NCBI GenBank assembly: GCA_016926255.1
Contig: JAFGOY010000018.1
Location: 1-64,000 of the forward strand
DNA length: 64,000 nucleotides
DNA from: Anaerolineae bacterium
GTDB lineage: Bacteria; Chloroflexota; Anaerolineae; Aggregatilineales; UBA3940
Reading direction: 5' to 3'
The first letter of the stretch is position 1. The number at the start of each line of letters is the position of its first letter. Positions 52,948-61,729 of the stretch are shown here, in pieces. The notes under the pieces are model-generated. The model searched no databases, was not told the DNA's origin, and saw only the letters and a program-made list of their open reading frames with translations. The position numbers were made by a program, and so were the translations under genes.

Positions 52948-54567
52948 GTGAAGTCCAAAGCGGTAGTCGGCATCATCCTGCTGGCGCTGATCCTGTCAGG
53001 TTGTTCGTCGGATGCGGCGCTCTCCCAGCTTCAAACCCAATATGCCGTCCCGACCTATGTCGTCGTGACTGCTACCCCGATCATCGGCGGCAGCGGCGAA
53101 TCCGCCGGTACGGATTCGGGCACCCCTACCCCGGACGGCGCAGACACATCACCGGGGGTCATACCCATCCCGATCCCCTCGCCGACTCCCATCAGCGCGC
53201 CTGTATCGACCGAGGAACTGCCCGGCGAGCCGCCCGACTACGAGGGCGTTGCCGTATTCAAGAACGAGATGCCCTATCACAGCTGCATGCCTGCCATCGT
53301 CACCGGCCACGCTTTCGATCTGCGCATCGAGGCAATTGCCGCCGGCGGCTACTCGCTGGAAGACTGCCCGATTGTCGAGCACATCGGACCCGACGGGCCG
53401 GAAGAAGTCTATTTCCAGCCGGGCCAGTTCATTCAGGTGTGGTGGTTCAACGAAGATAAGGAAGACCGGCTCATCGCCTGCATCGACGAATTGTGCATCC
53501 ACCAGGTGGCGATGTGCGGCGACCGGGGCCGCCCACAGGTCGATTTTTACCCCGACATTTACGCGACCGAATACATCTATCTGCGCGAGCAAAACAATCT
53601 TCCCGACGAAGAAGACATCTGCCACTATACCGAAGCGGTGGCGGGCTACTATCACGTTCCCGGCGGAAGCAGGCTGGGCAGCCACATCATCGAGTCCGGC
53701 CACATAGACCAGGAGATGGTGATCAACTCCCAGGTGCGCAGCGCGACGATTGTCGTCAACGAAGACGGACATTACGCATTTGCCAACGCCTTCCTCCGCG
53801 CCCGCTCCGACCGGATCGTCCTGCTCCGCTCGACCTACTTCGAGAACGAGATCAACGGCCAGCAGTTCCGCACCGATCCCGAACGACTGGCCGAGGAGGT
53901 CTGGGGCCGCATCCAGGCCGAAGTCGATCACATCGATCCCGACCTGCGGAGTCGAATCTTCTGGCAGACGAGCAACGAACTGGACGCGGGGAACTCCGGC
54001 GATTGGAACTATGCGCGGGAACGCGCCCGCTGGCTGAATCGCTACACGATCCGCTGCGCCGAACTCGCCGAGCAGCATGGCATCAAGATCGGCGGCTATG
54101 CGTTTGGGGTCGGGCAGCCGGAGATCGATCTGCTTGAGTCGGAATACCGCGCCGCGTTCACCCGGCTGGCGGCGGGCGGCCACGCCATCGTCACCCATGA
54201 TTATTATGGCCGGACACCCCAGGATGGCTGGGAGGGGAACTTCCCCTACGGCTGGGGCTACTTCTTCGGACGCTACCGCACGATCATCGATCTCGACATC
54301 CCCGGCCTGCGGATCATCATCGGGGAGACGGGTGCGGAGCACATCGACAAGATTCCGGGCAGCGATCCCTATCGCACGCTGGGCTACTCCTCGCAGCAGT
54401 ACATCGACCAGCTCAAGCAGCTCGACCAGGCGTTGATGATGGACGACGAGGTGCTGTTCGCCTCGGTGTTTGCGCACGGGCGCATCACCGACGACTGGGC
54501 TGAGTACGACATCAAGGGAGAGACAGCCCGGCTACTCTACCAGTATATCGACAGCACCTACCGGTAG
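52948..54567 (+). CDS. Secreted glycoside-hydrolase-like lipoprotein (2)
   Basis: 539 residues: lipoprotein signal with LILSGC (Cys19), Pro/Thr-rich linker (about 45-95), a Cys-bearing beta domain (about 100-230; pairs such as SCMP, EDC, ELCIHQVAMC) and a barrel-like domain (about 260-539). Likely catalytic glutamates are E344 in FWQTSNELDAG and E460 in IIIGETGAEH, with HDYYGRTPQDGW between them, the usual clan GH-A order. No family number can be given. It is highly similar to the upstream gene along its whole length. It should sit on the outer cell face and act on a polysaccharide or glycopeptide. Confidence 0.75.
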   Translation: MKSKAVVGIILLALILSGCSSDAALSQLQTQYAVPTYVVVTATPIIGGSGESAGTDSGTPTPDGADTSPGVIPIPIPSPTPISAPVSTEELPGEPPDYEGVAVFKNEMPYHSCMPAIVTGHAFDLRIEAIAAGGYSLEDCPIVEHIGPDGPEEVYFQPGQFIQVWWFNEDKEDRLIACIDELCIHQVAMCGDRGRPQVDFYPDIYATEYIYLREQNNLPDEEDICHYTEAVAGYYHVPGGSRLGSHIIESGHIDQEMVINSQVRSATIVVNEDGHYAFANAFLRARSDRIVLLRSTYFENEINGQQFRTDPERLAEEVWGRIQAEVDHIDPDLRSRIFWQTSNELDAGNSGDWNYARERARWLNRYTIRCAELAEQHGIKIGGYAFGVGQPEIDLLESEYRAAFTRLAAGGHAIVTHDYYGRTPQDGWEGNFPYGWGYFFGRYRTIIDLDIPGLRIIIGETGAEHIDKIPGSDPYRTLGYSSQQYIDQLKQLDQALMMDDEVLFASVFAHGRITDDWAEYDIKGETARLLYQYIDSTYR

Positions 54568-54573
54568 GGGATT

Positions 54574-54672
54574 CGATCCACAGATTTCACGGATGACACG
54601 GATAAAAACAGTTTTTTATCCGCGAACGGGCCCCCTCCCCTATTCGTGAAATCTGTGGCATCTGTGGATAGA
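54574..54672. repeat. Inverted pair of CCACAGAT-type repeats
   Basis: TTCGATCCACAGATTTCACG (54571-54590) and GTGAAATCTGTGGCATCTGT (54644-54663) face each other across a short gap. They belong to the same family as 41574 and 43668. Confidence 0.65.
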
Positions 54673-54681
54673 TTTTCCCGA

Positions 54682-54777
54682 TTCGCACTATCCGGCCAAT
54701 CGTGCTATACTCCCCCTCGTTAATGTATGGCATAATGGTTTCAAAACATCCCCCGGCATTACCGCCGGGGTTTTTTT
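54682..54777 (+). promoter_or_regulatory. Predicted promoter and leader terminator of the cold-shock helicase gene
   Basis: -35 TTCGCA (54682-54687), 18-base spacer, -10 TATACT (54706-54711). About 35 bases past the expected RNA start comes CCCCGGC-ATTACC-GCCGGGG followed by seven T (54751-54777), a full intrinsic terminator 34 bases before the start codon. If the promoter is right, it attenuates the gene's own transcript; if not, it ends the upstream gene's transcript. Confidence 0.5.
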
Positions 54778-54811
54778 GCGCCAGATGCCAGGAAAAGGTA
54801 AACGAAACTAA

Positions 54812-56308
54812 ATGACCGTAAAGACAGAACGGGAAACCGGAACCATCAAGTGGTATAACCGCAAAAAGGGTTTTGGTTTCATCACGCCCGATGCAGGGGC
54901 GGAAGAAATTTTCCTGCATCATTCGGCGCTGCAGCGCAGCAGCCAGGCTCATGTTGAGCCTGGAGATCGTATCACGTTTTTTATCGAACAGCGTAAGAAA
55001 GGCCCCTCGGCGGTGGATGTTTCCCGCGTCGATGGGCAGTCCAGCGCACCGGCCCGCGAAAACGGGAACGGTCGCTCCAACGGCAAACAAAATGGAAACG
55101 GCAACGGCAATGGGCACAGCGTCCAAACGCCCGTGGCGGAACGCGAACACGTCTCCGCCGATGGCGGCTTCTCCGAACTCGACCTGATCGACAGCATTCA
55201 ACGGGCGATCAGGGATGCGGGTTACGACGAGCCGACACCGATCCAGACCCAGGCGATCCCCTATGTGCTCGACGGGCGCGACATGATGGGCTGCGCCCAG
55301 ACCGGCACCGGCAAGACCGCCGCCTTCGCGCTCCCGATCATCAATCACCTGGCGACCTCGCACAACGGCAACGGGCACAAAAAGGTCGCCCGCCCGATCC
55401 GCGCGCTGGTCGTCTCGCCGACCCGCGAACTGGCGATCCAGATCGCCGACAATTTCCGCGACTACGGCAAGTACACCAGCCTGACCAACACCATCGTCTA
55501 CGGTGGGGTGAAGCAGCACGCACAGGTCAAGGCGCTCCAGAAGGGCGTCGATATTCTCGTCGCCACGCCGGGCCGCCTGCTCGACCTGATGGGACAGGGC
55601 TTCATCAAGCTCGACCGGGTCGAAGTGCTGGTGCTCGACGAAGCTGACCGGATGCTCGACATGGGCTTCATCCACGATATGCGGCGGATCGTCAAGGCGG
55701 TGCCCGACAAGCGGCAAACGCTGATGTTCTCCGCGACGATGGTCGGGGAGATCAAGAAGCTGGCGAACGAGTTCCTCCACGATCCCGTCGAGGTGACCGT
55801 ATCACCCGAACAGCCGACCGTCGAGGCAATCGAGCAGTCGGTGTATTTCACCACCAAGAAGAAAAAGCAGGCGCTCCTCGAACACCTGCTCAAAGACCCG
55901 GCGCTGAGCCGCGTGCTGGTCTTTTCCCGCACCAAGCACGGTGCGAACCGGATCGTCAAGAACCTTGTCCAGCGGGGCATCCACGCCGAACCCATTCACG
56001 GGAACAAGTCGCAGGGTGCGCGGCAGCAGGCGCTGAAGAATTTCCGCAAGGGCAAAACCCGCGTGCTGGTCGCCACCGACGTGGCCGCGCGTGGCATCGA
56101 CGTCGACCTGATCTCGCACGTGATCCAGTTCGACCTGCCCAACGAGCCGGAGACGTATGTCCACCGCATCGGGCGGACAGGCCGCGCGGGTGAAGACGGG
56201 ATCGCGATCTCCTTCTGCGGCGACGACGAGCGCGCCTACCTGCGCGACATCGAAAAGCTGATCAAGACGCATGTACCGGTGGTGAAGGATCACAACTACA
56301 GGGCGTAG
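54812..56308 (+). CDS. Cold-shock domain fused to DEAD-box RNA helicase
   Basis: Residues about 8-73 are a complete cold-shock domain ([15 protein letters not shown] with RNP1; EIFLHHSAL with RNP2; [20 protein letters not shown]). A Gly/Asn-rich linker follows (about 76-110), then a RhlE-like DEAD-box core with all motifs: [51 protein letters not shown] and [10 protein letters not shown]. These two parts normally come as separate proteins. Joined, they would bind and unwind structured RNA, most likely in the cold. No C-terminal basic extension is present. 498 aa. Terminator on both sides. Confidence 0.95.
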   Translation: MTVKTERETGTIKWYNRKKGFGFITPDAGAEEIFLHHSALQRSSQAHVEPGDRITFFIEQRKKGPSAVDVSRVDGQSSAPARENGNGRSNGKQNGNGNGNGHSVQTPVAEREHVSADGGFSELDLIDSIQRAIRDAGYDEPTPIQTQAIPYVLDGRDMMGCAQTGTGKTAAFALPIINHLATSHNGNGHKKVARPIRALVVSPTRELAIQIADNFRDYGKYTSLTNTIVYGGVKQHAQVKALQKGVDILVATPGRLLDLMGQGFIKLDRVEVLVLDEADRMLDMGFIHDMRRIVKAVPDKRQTLMFSATMVGEIKKLANEFLHDPVEVTVSPEQPTVEAIEQSVYFTTKKKKQALLEHLLKDPALSRVLVFSRTKHGANRIVKNLVQRGIHAEPIHGNKSQGARQQALKNFRKGKTRVLVATDVAARGIDVDLISHVIQFDLPNEPETYVHRIGRTGRAGEDGIAISFCGDDERAYLRDIEKLIKTHVPVVKDHNYRA

Positions 56309-56344
56309 CCTTTCGGCGCATCAATCGACCAGTCGAAATGACAG

Positions 56345-56373
56345 GGCCGCAGCATCGCCTGCGGCCTTTTTTT
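56345..56373 (+). terminator. Intrinsic terminator after the helicase gene
   Basis: GGCCGCAG-CATCGC-CTGCGGCC followed by seven T, 36 bases after the stop. Confidence 0.88.
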
Positions 56374-56384
56374 GTTTGGTCGTG

Positions 56385-56545
56385 GCGGAGCACCCCCTTC
56401 GCCGCTTCGCGGCACTTCCCCCTTTCAGGGGGCAGATATGGGGCAGGTGCGGCCAGAATCGTAAGATTCGGTTCAAATAGCCACGTGCCCCACTTGCCCC
56501 CTGTGGGGGAAATGTCCCGCAGGGACAAAGGGGGTGGGGGTTGTC
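56385..56545. repeat. Mosaic of palindromic repeats
   Basis: CCCCCTTCGCCGCTTCGCGG, then CACTTGCCCCCTGTGGGGGA and TGTCCCGCAGGGACAAAGGG. The second half matches the repeat at 16262-16318 in reverse order. The gap 56309-56662 otherwise shows no gene. Confidence 0.6.
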
Positions 56546-56662
56546 TGGCCGGGATTTCGCCTCGTTTTTTCGTTAAACTCCATTCGAGTTTATACTATCC
56601 CTGCTCGATCTTCTTTCCGCGAACGTAAGCAGGTGTCCGATTTCACTGTAAGGAACAAAGCC

Positions 56663-57895
56663 ATGACAAAGAAGAAAAGCAAGTCATCCAGCAGCCAATC
56701 CAGAACACTGCTGATGGTCGCCGGGTTGCTGATCCTGTTCATCATCGCCGGGGTACTGTTTGGCTGGGATCAGGCGTTAAATATGGCCGGACAACTGCTC
56801 GGCCTGACCGAAGAACCGCAGACTGCCACTATCAACGAGGGGCAGCCCGCTCAGGCTGAGGCGCCATCGGATCAGGTTGACGAACCACCCGCCGTCGCCG
56901 TCGAGGAAATTGCAGGCGAAGGGGATTACTATCAGGTCTACTTCACCAACCCCGTGAACCCCTTCGACGACGTGACCACCGGCGGAGTCGACGATTACCT
57001 GGTTGAGCTGATCAACAGTGCGCAGACGAGCATCGTCGCCGCAATGTTCGAACTCGACCTGCAAAACGTCGCCGATGCGCTGATCGCCGCCCACGATCGC
57101 GGCGTGGATGTCCGGATAGTCTACGACGACGAGCACACCGAGGACGATCCGCAGATGGAAGAGATCATCGACGCGGGCATCCCGGCCACTCCCGACGAGC
57201 GCAGCGCGTTCATGCACAACAAGTTCTTCGTCATCGACGGCAAGACCGTCTGGACGGGGTCGATGAATATCACCATCAACGGCGTCTATCGCAACAACAA
57301 CAATGTGATCGTCATCCAGTCCCCGGCGCTGGCAGAGAACTACACCGCCGAGTTCGAAGAGATGTTCAACGGCGAGTTCGGCCCGCGTTCGCCATCGAAT
57401 ACGCCCAACCCGGTGATTAACCTGGGCAACGTCCAGATCGAGAACTACTTCGGCCCGGAAGACGAGATCATCCCCCGGCTGGTCGAACTGGTCAGCGGGG
57501 CGCAGTCGTCGATCAAGTTCATGACGTTCTCGTTCACCCACGACGATCTCGGCGAGGCGATGCGTGAGCGCGCCTATGTAGGGGTAGAGGTAACCGGTAT
57601 TTTCGAAACGCGCGGCGCGGATACCGAGTACTCGGAATGCGGGTACTTTATCGACGCCGGGCAGGATGTCCGGCTCGACGGCAACCCGTACACCTTCCAT
57701 CACAAGGTGATTATCATCGACGACTCGATTGTGGTGATCGGCTCGTTCAACTTCAGCGAAAACGCCGCCAGTTCCAACGACGAGAACCTGCTGATCGTCC
57801 ACGACCCGGCGGTCGCAGCGATCTATGTGCAGGAATTCAACCGCCGCTTTGCCGAGGCCGTCGTCCCGACCGGCGGCGGCTGCAAAACGGATTGA
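56663..57895 (+). CDS. Membrane-anchored phospholipase D-like protein
   Basis: 410 residues: a basic N-terminus, one helix (about 17-38), an acidic linker, then two PLD half-sites, each HxK(x4)D: FMHNKFFVIDGKTVWTGSMN and FHHKVIIIDDSIVVIGSFNF. Both histidines and lysines are present, so the enzyme should work, cutting a phosphodiester (phospholipid or nucleic acid) on the outer face. AAGGA stands eight bases before ATG 56663. One base separates its stop from the methyltransferase start, so the two are an operon. It resembles bacterial Nuc/endonuclease-like PLDs more than large phospholipases. Confidence 0.9.
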   Translation: MTKKKSKSSSSQSRTLLMVAGLLILFIIAGVLFGWDQALNMAGQLLGLTEEPQTATINEGQPAQAEAPSDQVDEPPAVAVEEIAGEGDYYQVYFTNPVNPFDDVTTGGVDDYLVELINSAQTSIVAAMFELDLQNVADALIAAHDRGVDVRIVYDDEHTEDDPQMEEIIDAGIPATPDERSAFMHNKFFVIDGKTVWTGSMNITINGVYRNNNNVIVIQSPALAENYTAEFEEMFNGEFGPRSPSNTPNPVINLGNVQIENYFGPEDEIIPRLVELVSGAQSSIKFMTFSFTHDDLGEAMRERAYVGVEVTGIFETRGADTEYSECGYFIDAGQDVRLDGNPYTFHHKVIIIDDSIVVIGSFNFSENAASSNDENLLIVHDPAVAAIYVQEFNRRFAEAVVPTGGGCKTD

Positions 57896-57896
57896 A

Positions 57897-58601
57897 ATGA
57901 ACATTCCCGAATGGTATCGTGACGAAAATCTCCCGACCGGTGTTGATTACACCGACATCACCCAGGTGGAGGTCTATGACCGGCGGCACCAGCGTTTCCG
58001 CGATTACGGGGCGTTCGCCAACCACGTGATCGAGGCAGCGGGCATTCAGCCCGATCACACGCTGATCGATCTCGGCGCGGGGACGGGGGCCTTTGTCCTC
58101 CAGGCCGCCTCCCGCTGCCGGATGATCTACGCCGTCGATGTCTCTAAAACGATGCTCGCCTTCCTGCGGCAGAAGGCCGACTTGCGCGGCATCGACAATG
58201 TCGTCTACTGTCACGGCGGATTTCTGACCTACGATCACACCACCGCCCCGGTCGACGCGGTCATTTCGTCGGCGGCGCTGCATCACCTCCCCGATTTCTG
58301 GAAGCTGGTCGGGCTGCGCCGCGTGGCGCAGATGCTCAAACCGGGCGGGCGGCTGTATCTCATGGACGTAATTTTTTCCTTCAAGCCGGAAGAACTCCAC
58401 GAGCAGGTCGAAGGCTGGATCGATGGGTTCGTAAAAACGGTCGGAGAGGAGTTCCGCGAGGAGGTCGTCACCCACGTCCGGGACGAGTTCAGCACTTTCG
58501 ATTGGGTGATGGAAGGCTTCCTTGAGCGCGCCGGTTTCCGGATCGACTCCATCACTGCCTCTGATACCTTCACCAGCACCTATCTCTGCACAAAGGTGTG
58601 A
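57897..58601 (+). CDS. Class I SAM-dependent methyltransferase
   Basis: The 234-residue protein has motif I LIDLGAGTGAFVLQA, an acidic end to strand 2 (IYAVDVS), motif post-I, and DAVISSAALHHLPDFWKLVG as motif II, then RRVAQMLKPGGRLYLMDVIF (motif III). The end part has FLERAGFRI. Substrate unknown (small molecule or lipid). It follows the phospholipase D-like gene with a one-base gap, and a shared role on membrane lipids is possible but unproven. Confidence 0.9.
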   Translation: MNIPEWYRDENLPTGVDYTDITQVEVYDRRHQRFRDYGAFANHVIEAAGIQPDHTLIDLGAGTGAFVLQAASRCRMIYAVDVSKTMLAFLRQKADLRGIDNVVYCHGGFLTYDHTTAPVDAVISSAALHHLPDFWKLVGLRRVAQMLKPGGRLYLMDVIFSFKPEELHEQVEGWIDGFVKTVGEEFREEVVTHVRDEFSTFDWVMEGFLERAGFRIDSITASDTFTSTYLCTKV

Positions 58602-58623
58602 TCCTCAATAAACAGCGATAATC

Positions 58624-58665
58624 GACAAAAGAGCCACCCCGGATCGGGATGGCTCTCGTTTTGTC
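58624..58665. terminator. Bidirectional intrinsic terminator
   Basis: GACAAAA-GAGCCA-CCCG stem pairs with CGGG-TGGCTC and TTTTGTC, with small bulges. It sits between the convergent methyltransferase and aldolase genes. Confidence 0.75.
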
Positions 58666-58768
58666 TGACCATCAAATTCGGACGCAGCACGCCGGCAATT
58701 AGCAAAATGCCAATCGCTTTGAGTTTTCGCTTGCAGCGAAACTCGCTGCACCCCTACAACATAAATTG

Positions 58769-59545
58769 TTAACCGCTGATCGCCGCCCGTATCTGCTCGT
58801 TAAGCTCCGCCGCCCGCCTGCGGAACATCCCCGATACCGTTTTGCAGGTCAGGAAGCGAACACCCCGCGCGTGCCAGAAGGCGATGTCTTCAGGCGTCTG
58901 GTAGAACACCCCGATGGCGATATCGCGCACCTGCGCGGCAGCGATCACCCTCTCGATGGCCGCGATCACCTGCGGGTGCATCACCTGGCCGGGCACGCCC
59001 AGACTGGTTGACAGGTCGAACGGCCCGATGAAAGCCACGTCGATCCCATCCACCGATAGAATATCCTCTACCCGCTCGACCGCCTTTGCCGTCTCGATCT
59101 GGGTGACGATTAACGTTTGCTCGTTCAGGAAGGGGATCGCATCGTCGAGGCCCACCGCCTCGTAATCGAGCGGCATAAACGTCCCGAACCCGCGCACGCC
59201 GTCGGGCGGGAACTTGGCGTACTGCACGATCTGCGCGGCCTGTTCGGGGGTTTCGACACGCGGCATGATGATCCCCTGCGCGCCCATGTCGAGCACCCGC
59301 GCGATCAGCGGGTACTCTTTGTCGATGGGGCGAACGATGGGCGTAATCCCGACCATCCGGCAGGCCTGGATCACGTTGATCAGCTCCGAGTTATCCGGGC
59401 TGGCGTGCTCGGTATCGAGGAACAGGAAATCGAACCCGGCGTTTGCCAGCAGTCGAACGGTCACCGGCTGCCAGAACTGGTCGAGCAGGGTGCCGACGAC
59501 CGCCTGATTCTGTTTGAGTTTCGCTTTTACAGCGTTGGCGAGCAT
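58769..59545 (-). CDS. HpcH/HpaI-family class II aldolase
   Basis: The 258-residue protein has DFLFLDTEHASPD, IVRPIDKEYPLIARVLDMGA, QGIIMPRVETPEQA, TQIETAKAVERVED (metal-binding Glu) and DVAFIGPFDLSTSLGVPGQ (metal-binding Asp), the standard order of 4-hydroxy-2-oxo-heptanedioate / 2-keto-3-deoxy-rhamnonate aldolases. It splits a 2-keto-3-deoxy or 4-hydroxy-2-oxo acid to pyruvate and an aldehyde. The C-terminal part FLTCKTVSGMFRRRAAEL is normal for the family. ATG 59545 follows AAGGAG by nine bases; the long upstream frame runs through a repeat and is rejected. Confidence 0.92.
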   Translation of the reverse strand: MLANAVKAKLKQNQAVVGTLLDQFWQPVTVRLLANAGFDFLFLDTEHASPDNSELINVIQACRMVGITPIVRPIDKEYPLIARVLDMGAQGIIMPRVETPEQAAQIVQYAKFPPDGVRGFGTFMPLDYEAVGLDDAIPFLNEQTLIVTQIETAKAVERVEDILSVDGIDVAFIGPFDLSTSLGVPGQVMHPQVIAAIERVIAAAQVRDIAIGVFYQTPEDIAFWHARGVRFLTCKTVSGMFRRRAAELNEQIRAAISG

Positions 59546-59634
59546 GGATTGTGTCTCCTTTGTGGTGTGTAGCTGGCGCTGATTGTAGCCGATCTCGTAG
59601 AGAGGGCGAAATGGAAAACGGCCCACCCCCTGAT

Positions 59635-59700
59635 AGATGTTTTGACGAAGGTAAAATTCCCAGTAATCAACCTGCGGTTGATTAACGATGGGGTGAAGAA
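59635..59700. repeat. Inverted copy of the TTAATCAACC...TTACTGGGA repeat
   Basis: In reverse it reads CCCATCGTTAATCAACCGCA then GGTTGATTACTGGGA, nearly the same as 37434-37468 with the palindrome centre flipped. The 343-base gap 59546-59888 holds no supported gene besides this. Confidence 0.7.
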
Positions 59701-59888
59701 GTCGGCCAGAGGAGGATATTCTCCCCGTCACTTTTCCCGCCTGTTTTTGTTGTAACAGTTGAATTACGGCCTGCCGCCCAATTTCCCTTTGCGGTTGCCG
59801 AAACTTTCAGAATGGCTATACTATTGCGAAGGCGTCCAATTTCGGCCAGAAAGACGCCTGTCAAAAGACAAGCCAATAGGAGAATCCA

Positions 59889-60890
59889 TTGTTAACGACC
59901 CGCCCCTCCAGCACCGTGTTTGATCCGCGTGAGGCGCTGCGGCTGGTAAGCCGTACCTTTGCCCTCTCTATCGAACGTCTGCCCGGTTTGCTGGGCGACG
60001 CGACCATGTTTGCCTATCTTGTCTTCCGTGTCTCCGATTTTCTCGAAGACAACGAATCAATGCCCCCGGAGCGAAAAGTCGAACTGCTCAACCTGTGGGT
60101 GCAGATTCTCGACGGCGAGGTCGACGTTCACGAACTGACGGCGAAACTTCAGGATACCGATCCCAATGATCCCGAAGCTGAAGTCGCACGGCAGGCCGAT
60201 GCTGTCCTGAGCGCCATAGGCGGGCTGCCCGAAGGCATCCGCGAAATCATTCTTGAAGAAGCCCGCGGGTCAGCGATGGGCATGGCCCGCTGGCAGGCAC
60301 GCGGCCCGGTTGTCCACGACGAGGAAGACCTCGACGACTACATGTTCGAAGTCGCCGGGCGGGTCGGCCACATGCTCACCCACCTGTTCGCCTGGTATCA
60401 CGAACCCCTCCGCAAGATGAGCGAGGAGTTGATGCCCCTCGCCTGTGAATTTGGGCTGGCGCTTCAGACCGTCAACGTGATCCGGGGGATGCGCAAGGAC
60501 TTTGAACGCGGGTGGATATTCGTGCCGGAGAGCTTCTGCCGCGAAGTCGGCATCAACCCGCCCGACCTGTTCAGGCCGGAAAACCTCGAACCCGCGATGG
60601 AGGTCGTCAACCGGCTGGCGACCAAAGCCGAAGGCCACCTCCGCAACGGGTTGATCTACATCAAACGGATTCCCCGCCGCTATCACTGGCTGCGCGTCGC
60701 CTGCCTGTGGCCGCTGTTCTTCGCCGTGCGCACGCTGGCGATCAGCCGCAGCAACCGCATGGTGCTCGAATCGGAAGCCAAGATCACCCGTGACGAGGTC
60801 AAGCGAATCGTCATGGAAACCCAGGCGATGGGCTGGTCGAACCAGTGGCTTGATCTATACTATGATCGACTGAGCCGGTTCGAAGCGTAG
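59889..60890 (+). CDS. Squalene/phytoene synthase family protein
   Basis: 333 residues with the trans-isoprenyl head-to-head synthase pattern: RLVSRTFALSIERLPGLLGD, first aspartate-rich region in VFRVSDFLEDNES, second in VNVIRGMRKDFERGWIFVPE (N..RD..ED type changed to R..KDFERG). It makes squalene or phytoene from two prenyl diphosphates. The first motif (SDFLED) is like squalene synthase. TTG start with AGGAG six bases upstream. No hopanoid or carotenoid genes are adjacent, so the product is undecided. Confidence 0.85.
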   Translation: MLTTRPSSTVFDPREALRLVSRTFALSIERLPGLLGDATMFAYLVFRVSDFLEDNESMPPERKVELLNLWVQILDGEVDVHELTAKLQDTDPNDPEAEVARQADAVLSAIGGLPEGIREIILEEARGSAMGMARWQARGPVVHDEEDLDDYMFEVAGRVGHMLTHLFAWYHEPLRKMSEELMPLACEFGLALQTVNVIRGMRKDFERGWIFVPESFCREVGINPPDLFRPENLEPAMEVVNRLATKAEGHLRNGLIYIKRIPRRYHWLRVACLWPLFFAVRTLAISRSNRMVLESEAKITRDEVKRIVMETQAMGWSNQWLDLYYDRLSRFEA

Positions 60891-60947
60891 ACTCTCCCTA
60901 CCCCCCGCCAATTCAACACCGTCGATACGCTTACAAGGAGAAATCCT

Positions 60948-61718
60948 GTGTACGGTAAATCGCCGGATAAAACCGCCCGGCTGGGATACTTCGGCTGGAT
61001 CGCCAGCGGCATTACCACCGCGCTGATCGTCGTTGGGGCGGTTGTCGTGTTCGTGTTCGTTCTGCCCAATCGCGGCGAAGAAACCCCGCCGCCTGATCCG
61101 GGTGCCGCGCAGACCGCCGCCGCCTATACCCCCGGCCCGCCCGCTGGCTGGTCGCTGACCTTCACCGACGATTTTTCCGCCAATCAAAACGGCTGGCCCG
61201 AAGATACCCTGTCGCAGGATTTCGGCTCGATAGGCTGGCTGATCGACGCGGGCCGCTACCGGTGGACGGCGCACCCGGTCAGCGAGGCGTCCTGGTGGGC
61301 ATGGTCGGAAGCAGTCGAGGGCCAGGCCGATTTTTACTACTCGGCGGTCGTCACCCAGATCGAGGGTAGCGGCGGGGATGCCGCCTACGGCCTTCTCTAC
61401 CGCTGGGTCGACGACGACAGCTTTTATGTTTTCATCATCACCGGCGAAGGCTACTGCTCGGCCCATCTCAACGACGATGGCGAATGGCGCGAACTCCTCC
61501 CCTGGCGAGCCACCGACGCCATCCACCCCGGCGAAGCCAACCGCCTGACGGTCAGCGCCGAAGGTGCCGATATGGAATTCCTGATCAACGATTTCCCGGT
61601 GGGATACGCCAGCGACGGCACGATCTCAGAAGGGGCGCTCGGCCTCTACCTGACAATCTACGAGGGCGGACAGGATACTGTCGTCGAGTTTGACAGCATC
61701 GAAGTGTATGCACCGTAG
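60948..61718 (+). CDS. Membrane-anchored concanavalin-like (LamG/DUF1080-type) domain protein
   Basis: 256 residues: one N-terminal helix (about 18-40), Pro-rich linker, then a beta-sandwich-like domain (about 68-256) with LTFTDDFSANQNGWPEDTLS, DAAYGLLYRWVDDDSFYVFI, NRLTVSAEGADMEFLINDFP and ALGLYLTIYEGGQDTVVEFD. This is the pattern of family-16-like/LamG domains that bind sugars. No catalytic pair is visible, so binding is more likely than hydrolysis. GTG start with AAGGAG seven bases upstream. Confidence 0.75.
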   Translation: MYGKSPDKTARLGYFGWIASGITTALIVVGAVVVFVFVLPNRGEETPPPDPGAAQTAAAYTPGPPAGWSLTFTDDFSANQNGWPEDTLSQDFGSIGWLIDAGRYRWTAHPVSEASWWAWSEAVEGQADFYYSAVVTQIEGSGGDAAYGLLYRWVDDDSFYVFIITGEGYCSAHLNDDGEWRELLPWRATDAIHPGEANRLTVSAEGADMEFLINDFPVGYASDGTISEGALGLYLTIYEGGQDTVVEFDSIEVYAP

Positions 61719-61729
61719 GTAGTCCCCGG

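Noticed and set aside
53149..54477. 442-codon open frame on the minus strand
   Set aside because: Antisense to the second glycosidase-like gene; no ribosome site and no recognisable motif. A shorter shadow faces the first copy at the equivalent place.
54587..55780. 397-codon open frame on the minus strand
   Set aside because: Antisense to the cold-shock helicase and its leader; the DEAD-box motifs on the other strand are decisive.
59546..59731. Upstream extension of the aldolase frame, with the peptide IVNQPQVDYWEFYLRQN
   Set aside because: Like peptides (IVNQ..(V/S)DYWE) appear in the gap frames at 37440 and 39470, so it looked like a conserved small protein. All three are the same palindromic repeat read in frame, not a gene.
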